DNA of 64,000 nucleotides, taken from assembly GCF_900113065.1 (NCBI RefSeq), contig NZ_FOOA01000012.1, positions 1-64,000 of the forward strand, written 5' to 3'. Made by a program: the position numbers and the translations under genes. Position 1 is the first letter of the stretch. Each line of letters begins with the position of its first letter. This stretch comes from Aureimonas phyllosphaerae (GTDB taxonomy: Bacteria; Pseudomonadota; Alphaproteobacteria; Rhizobiales; Rhizobiaceae). This document shows, piece by piece, positions 60,864 through 64,000 of the stretch. The notes beneath the pieces are model-generated. The model was not told the DNA's origin. It ran no database searches and saw only the letters and a program-made list of their open reading frames with translations.

Positions 60864-61949
60864 TCAGAACGCGTATCGCACCCCGCAGTAGGGCATGGCC
60901 TCGCCGATCCAGCCGAGGAGCTGGTCGAGCCACTGGCGCTTCCAGCCGTGCCTGTAGCGGACGTTCGTCATGCCGTTCTGGCTGACCTTGTCCTCTTGCA
61001 GGTCGGGCCGCCAGAGAAAGTTCTCCGCTTTCGGATGCCACGACATGTTCAGATCGTGCAGCCGCTCGTTGTGGGTCAGCATAATAACCTCGCACTTGAT
61101 CTGGGCCTTCGCCGCGGGCGTCAGCACGTCGTCGATCTCCCGGAATAGGCGCCGCCATTCGACCTGCCAGCCCTCGTGGACCACAACGGGCGAGAAGTTG
61201 ACGTGGACCTCGTAGCCGGCCTCCACGAAGTCGTTGATCGCGCGGATGCGCTCGCCCATCGGAGAGGTCCGCACGTCAACGACCTTCGCCATCTCGGCAG
61301 GCATCAGCGAGAAGCGCACCCGCGTCCGTCCCTGCGGGTCGTAGTCGAGGAGATCGCGGTTCACGAACTTCGTGGCGAACGACCCCTTCGAGTGCGGTAT
61401 CCCCCGGAAGGCGGTGACGAGGTCGCGCACGTTGTCCGACACCAGTGCGTCGACGGAGAGGTCGCCGTTCTCCCCGAGGTCGTAGACCCATGCGTGCGGA
61501 TCGACCTGGTTCGGCTCCGCCTTTGGTCCGGTCGCCTCCGCGTGCTTGCGGATCGCCGCCGCCACCTGTTCGACGTTCACGAACAAGCTGATCGGGTTCG
61601 CGTAACCCTTGCGCCTCGGAACGTAGCAGTAGGAGCACGCCATGGCGCAGCCGTTGGACGACGACGGCGCGATGAAGTCGGCACTCCGGCCATTCGGACG
61701 CATCTGGAGACCCTTCTTGACCCCAAGGACGAGGACCTCGCGCTTCAGGCGCAGCCAGTCCTCGGCCGAGGCGCTGTCGCCGTACAGTTGGGGGATCCTG
61801 GTGTGGCTTTTCACCTCGACGCGCTCGGCGTCGGGAAACCGCGCGAGGATCTCGCGGCCGCGCTCGTAGCCGAGGACGGAAGGCTCGAGGTAGATGAGCT
61901 TCGGGTCGAGGAGCGCGGAAGGATTGGGCATCCTTACTATGTGGGCCAT
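60864..61949 (-). CDS. Spore photoproduct lyase-family radical SAM protein
   Basis: Radical SAM protein of about 361 residues. The cluster motif is NGCAMACSYCYVPRRKGYAN (CxxxCxxC). Other family blocks are LIYLEPSVLGYERGREILAR, ADFIAPSSSNG, TKFVNRDLLDYDPQGRTRVR, FSLMPAEMAKVVDVRTSPMG, NFSPVVVHEGWQVEWRRLFR and the end GEAMPYCGVRYAF. The family is homologous to SplB, but these bacteria do not sporulate; repair of other thymine photoproducts or an unknown role is possible. Starts at 61931, 61949, 61967 and 61982 are all open; 61949 (MAHIVRMPN) is a compromise. Confidence 0.87.
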   Translation of the reverse strand: MAHIVRMPNPSALLDPKLIYLEPSVLGYERGREILARFPDAERVEVKSHTRIPQLYGDSASAEDWLRLKREVLVLGVKKGLQMRPNGRSADFIAPSSSNGCAMACSYCYVPRRKGYANPISLFVNVEQVAAAIRKHAEATGPKAEPNQVDPHAWVYDLGENGDLSVDALVSDNVRDLVTAFRGIPHSKGSFATKFVNRDLLDYDPQGRTRVRFSLMPAEMAKVVDVRTSPMGERIRAINDFVEAGYEVHVNFSPVVVHEGWQVEWRRLFREIDDVLTPAAKAQIKCEVIMLTHNERLHDLNMSWHPKAENFLWRPDLQEDKVSQNGMTNVRYRHGWKRQWLDQLLGWIGEAMPYCGVRYAF

Positions 61950-62535
61950 GCTCCCGCACCCTGCCATGCGATTGCGGCTCATGGACCCAACTTCATCTGC
62001 GTTGGTTGAGGGTCAGGGCAGCGCTTACGTCGCACGCGCGTAGCAATTAAAAGTTCCGCGGAGTGCGGAGACGGCCCAAGGAGCGCTGCCTGGCGGGATC
62101 AAGCTGCGTGTCGTGCCCTTGATACAGACTGGCAAGCGCGACTTGGCGACGTTCTGGTTCTGTACCGAGCACGTTCGGTGGCGCTCGCGCTTGGTCACCG
62201 ATCGATCAGATTCCGTCCGACGAACCAATGCTGTCCGCATCGTTAATCGAAACGCTTTGGCAAACAGTCATCGGCCGGGCATTCGGCAACATCCGAAGGT
62301 TAGAGGGGGTGATCGGTGCGGTTGCTACTCTTGGACACGTTTTATCCCGCCCCAGCGCTTGTTGCCCCATGCACGCGACGTACGTGCGGGATTGACGGAC
62401 TTTCGCTACCAGATCGGCCAAGAGACAAACACGAACCAAGCGGAACAAGCCTTGCGCGACTTGGAGAACCAATTAGTCCTCGTCTGACGCATCCTGTAAC
62501 GTTGCTCGATGCCGTAATTCCGAGCGCTCATCGAC
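61950..62535. other. AT-richer intergenic region, possible gene remnant
   Basis: Nearly 590 bases with lower GC than the surroundings. Two protein-like pieces occur in different frames: MLSASLIETLWQTVIGRAFG..GHVL (from ATG 62228) and LTDFRYQIGQETNTNQAEQ..LVLV (ending at TGA 62485-62487). They could be parts of one decayed gene, but no family is recognised. Upstream elements for the spl-family gene must be in its left part. Confidence 0.4.
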
Positions 62536-63582
62536 CTATGGCAGTTTTTGCATGGCATCGGCGATCATGTTTTTGATCGCATCGTTGTCGGGATGGTCGT
62601 CGGCCACAGTGCGAAGCAACGTGATTAGCCGGAGGTCTCCTCCACCATCAATCCGACGCAAGGCCGAATGCCATTGTGACAGACCGTTCCCCGTGACGTT
62701 CAGACGGGACAGATCCCCTCCCGAGCGCGACCAGATTTCATCCTGCGTAGGCCCGAGCGGATAAAGGGTTGCAAGAACCTTCTCGCGCTCGCCGCGCTGC
62801 GCTGCATTCCCGACTTGGGTCGACTTCGCTCTTCGCGCGATAGGAAAGTTGCCGTCGATGTTTTCTGTACTGAGAACGGGATGTTGATCAGCGTGCCGCG
62901 GCACCTCTTCGGCGACATGATGGAAGACATCAAGCAGGCGCACGAAACCGTCCGACCTGTCATGCGCGCGACCTCGCAAGGCGTCGAGGAGGGCGGTGGT
63001 GAACAGGCTGTTCCGCGCTCCTGGCAGGACCACGGACACTTCTTCCGCCCGGCAGGAGGACAACAATGCCCGTCCAGCTCCCCGGTTGAGATCATGGGGC
63101 ATTCCACCGATGCCCGTCGGGGCATGTGCGTCGCCTTTGCCGGCCGCAACGGCCGCGGCGTGGCAGGCGTCCAGCAGGACGACCTGTCGTAGAGAAGGGA
63201 TGGCGCCAAGCAGGTCCGACAGGTCCGTCGCGTCGAACGCGGAAGCGTCGAGGTCGGACATCGTGCTCTCGTAGGTGAGAAGCCAGCTGCGACTTCCGAT
63301 CGTCGTAACGTCACGATGACCGTGTCCCGAGAAGAAGAATAGGAAAGGGTCTTTGGCCGGCGCCGAGCTGGATGCGATCAACTCCCGTTGCATCGCATCG
63401 GTGGTCGCGGCTTCGTCGACCAGCAGCCTGACGTTCGCCGGCTCGAAGGCGCCGCGTTCTGGATCGACGAGCAGTGCCGCCAAGTCCTCGGCATCTGCTC
63501 GGACGGCCGTGGGCAGGGACCGAACGCTCTCGTAGCGTGAGATGCCGACGATCAGGGCACGCCCCCCGTGGGTGCCGCTCAT
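62536..63582 (-). CDS. Caspase-family peptidase with C-terminal EAD1 adaptor domain
   Basis: Caspase-like (C14) protein of 348 residues. It begins ALIVGISRYESVRSLPTAVR with the Asp-rich DAEDLAALL; the catalytic His is in FLFFFSGHGHRD (His 87) and the catalytic Cys in LRQVVLLDACHAAA (Cys 140). Residues about 266-345 form an effector-associated domain 1: LATLYPLGPTQDEIWSRSGG, DLSRLNVTG, SQWHSALRR, ITLLRTVADDHPDNDAI. EAD1 domains are known to recruit effectors to sensor or NTPase partners in bacterial conflict systems. The start overlaps the stop of the upstream gene (ATGA, 63579-63582), which also carries an EAD1 domain. Confidence 0.87.
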   Translation of the reverse strand: MSGTHGGRALIVGISRYESVRSLPTAVRADAEDLAALLVDPERGAFEPANVRLLVDEAATTDAMQRELIASSSAPAKDPFLFFFSGHGHRDVTTIGSRSWLLTYESTMSDLDASAFDATDLSDLLGAIPSLRQVVLLDACHAAAVAAGKGDAHAPTGIGGMPHDLNRGAGRALLSSCRAEEVSVVLPGARNSLFTTALLDALRGRAHDRSDGFVRLLDVFHHVAEEVPRHADQHPVLSTENIDGNFPIARRAKSTQVGNAAQRGEREKVLATLYPLGPTQDEIWSRSGGDLSRLNVTGNGLSQWHSALRRIDGGGDLRLITLLRTVADDHPDNDAIKNMIADAMQKLP

Positions 63583-64000
63583 TTCTTGGTCCTGAACATG
63601 GGGTCCGACTTCATCCTGTTGAGCGCCCAGTTATGGGGATTGTCCCACGACATCACCTCGATCAAGCGATCGACGTCGATGGCTCCCCTGCCCCGCTCGG
63701 CAGCGGAGATCACGATCCTCCAAGCCTCTCGGCCGGTGTCGGCTTTCGGGATGTCCGCTTCTTTGCCCCCGGCACGGGTCCAGAGGCTGTCGGCTCCGGG
63801 GCCATAGCCGTAAAGCTCGAACGCGACCTCCTCGAGGATGCGCCATTTGTCCGAGACGCCGGGCGACTCGCCCAGTATGTTCAGGCGCCACCTCGTCAGG
63901 AACCCAAGCAGGTCCTTGATGTAGGAAAGGGCCGGACGCAGGTCGTCTCTGCTTCGGTCGTGGACAGCGTCGGCGATATCGACGGCGGCGCTTCTCCAGC
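63579..64000 (-). CDS. EAD1-domain protein, C-terminal part (N-terminus outside window)
   Basis: The last 140 codons of a gene that enters from the right edge. The visible protein has a helical stretch (LRPALSYIKDLLGFLTRWRL) and then an EAD1-like domain: EEVAFELYGYGPGADSLWTR, AGGKEADIPKADTGREAW, DVDRLIEVMSWDNPHNWALN, ending DPMFRTKK. The key pattern (LY-x-GP, LWxRAGG, RxxW, P-N-x-x-L) matches the EAD1 of the caspase encoded next. The two genes overlap by 4 nt, so the proteins are co-translated and probably bind through their EADs. The catalytic or sensor part, if any, is beyond the window. Confidence 0.75.
   Translation of the reverse strand, partial: WRSAAVDIADAVHDRSRDDLRPALSYIKDLLGFLTRWRLNILGESPGVSDKWRILEEVAFELYGYGPGADSLWTRAGGKEADIPKADTGREAWRIVISAAERGRGAIDVDRLIEVMSWDNPHNWALNRMKSDPMFRTKK

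Noticed and set aside
62151-62165. LexA-like box GTTC-N7-GTAC upstream of the spl-family gene
   Set aside because: One mismatch in a core half-site and about 200 nt from the nearest plausible start. Not better than chance.
1-64000. rRNA, tRNA and riboswitches
   Set aside because: No stretch with the expected conserved core or cloverleaf was recognised by eye; a tRNAscan/Infernal run would be needed to exclude small ones.

Overview
The window is a high-GC alphaproteobacterial sequence. It most resembles Hyphomicrobiales (Rhizobiales), and Methylobacteriaceae or a close relative is my best guess. The evidence is the imuA-imuB-dnaE2 cassette with a GTTC-N7-GTTC LexA box, TRAP, TTT and Rbs-type transporters with LysR regulators, the cyoAB block coupled to a GH15 enzyme, and several small alphaproteobacterial families. 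No rRNA, tRNA or CRISPR array was seen. Many genes are accessory, and an unusual number are broken.

Layout. 1-4.7 kb: a minus-strand operon of SDR, GH15 glucanase/trehalase, cyoA and cyoB, with overlapping ends. 5.3-13.8 kb: three divergent regulator/target units (TetR, MarR, TetR), each with a visible inverted-repeat operator, controlling small membrane proteins, a DUF1772 protein, and an aldo/keto reductase, FAD monooxygenase and metallophosphoesterase. 13.9-19.4 kb: the SOS mutagenesis cassette imuA-imuB-dnaE2 under a LexA box. 19.7-24.4 kb: an exported alpha/beta hydrolase, then a decay zone with a frameshifted small gene, a lower-GC ATPase fragment cut by an 835-bp IS5/IS427-type element, a frameshifted PPOX-family gene and a frameshifted LysR gene. 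24.4-37.8 kb: carbon catabolism (TRAP transporter plus SDR; a TIM-barrel isomerase; a split transketolase; an Rbs-type ABC importer; an SMP-30 lactonase; LysR regulators). 38.9-41.8 kb: a three-gene unit ending in a soluble FtsH-like AAA/zinc-peptidase. 42-46.7 kb: tartrate/hydroxypyruvate catabolism (ttuD, ttuC, TctC-type binding protein, LysR). 47-64 kb: an island-like stretch with a C5 DNA methyltransferase, several small unknowns, a DUF5996-acetyltransferase fusion, a SIR2-family NADase candidate, a DUF4347/Ig-like/RTX adhesin split by a stop codon, a spore-photoproduct-lyase-family radical SAM protein, and a caspase-EAD1 gene translationally coupled to a second EAD1-bearing gene that leaves the window.

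How it fits together. The transport and catabolic blocks each pair an importer with oxidoreductases and a local LysR regulator. Hairpins lie between genes next to three of the four solute-binding-protein genes in ways that could tune expression. The right-hand 17 kb looks like a defence or conflict neighbourhood. The most interesting candidate is the caspase-EAD1 / EAD1 gene pair at 62.5-64 kb. Three genes carry an in-frame TAG and five more reading frames (including the IS transposase) show apparent frameshifts. TAG is also the normal stop of other intact genes here, so gene decay or assembly error is likelier than recoding.
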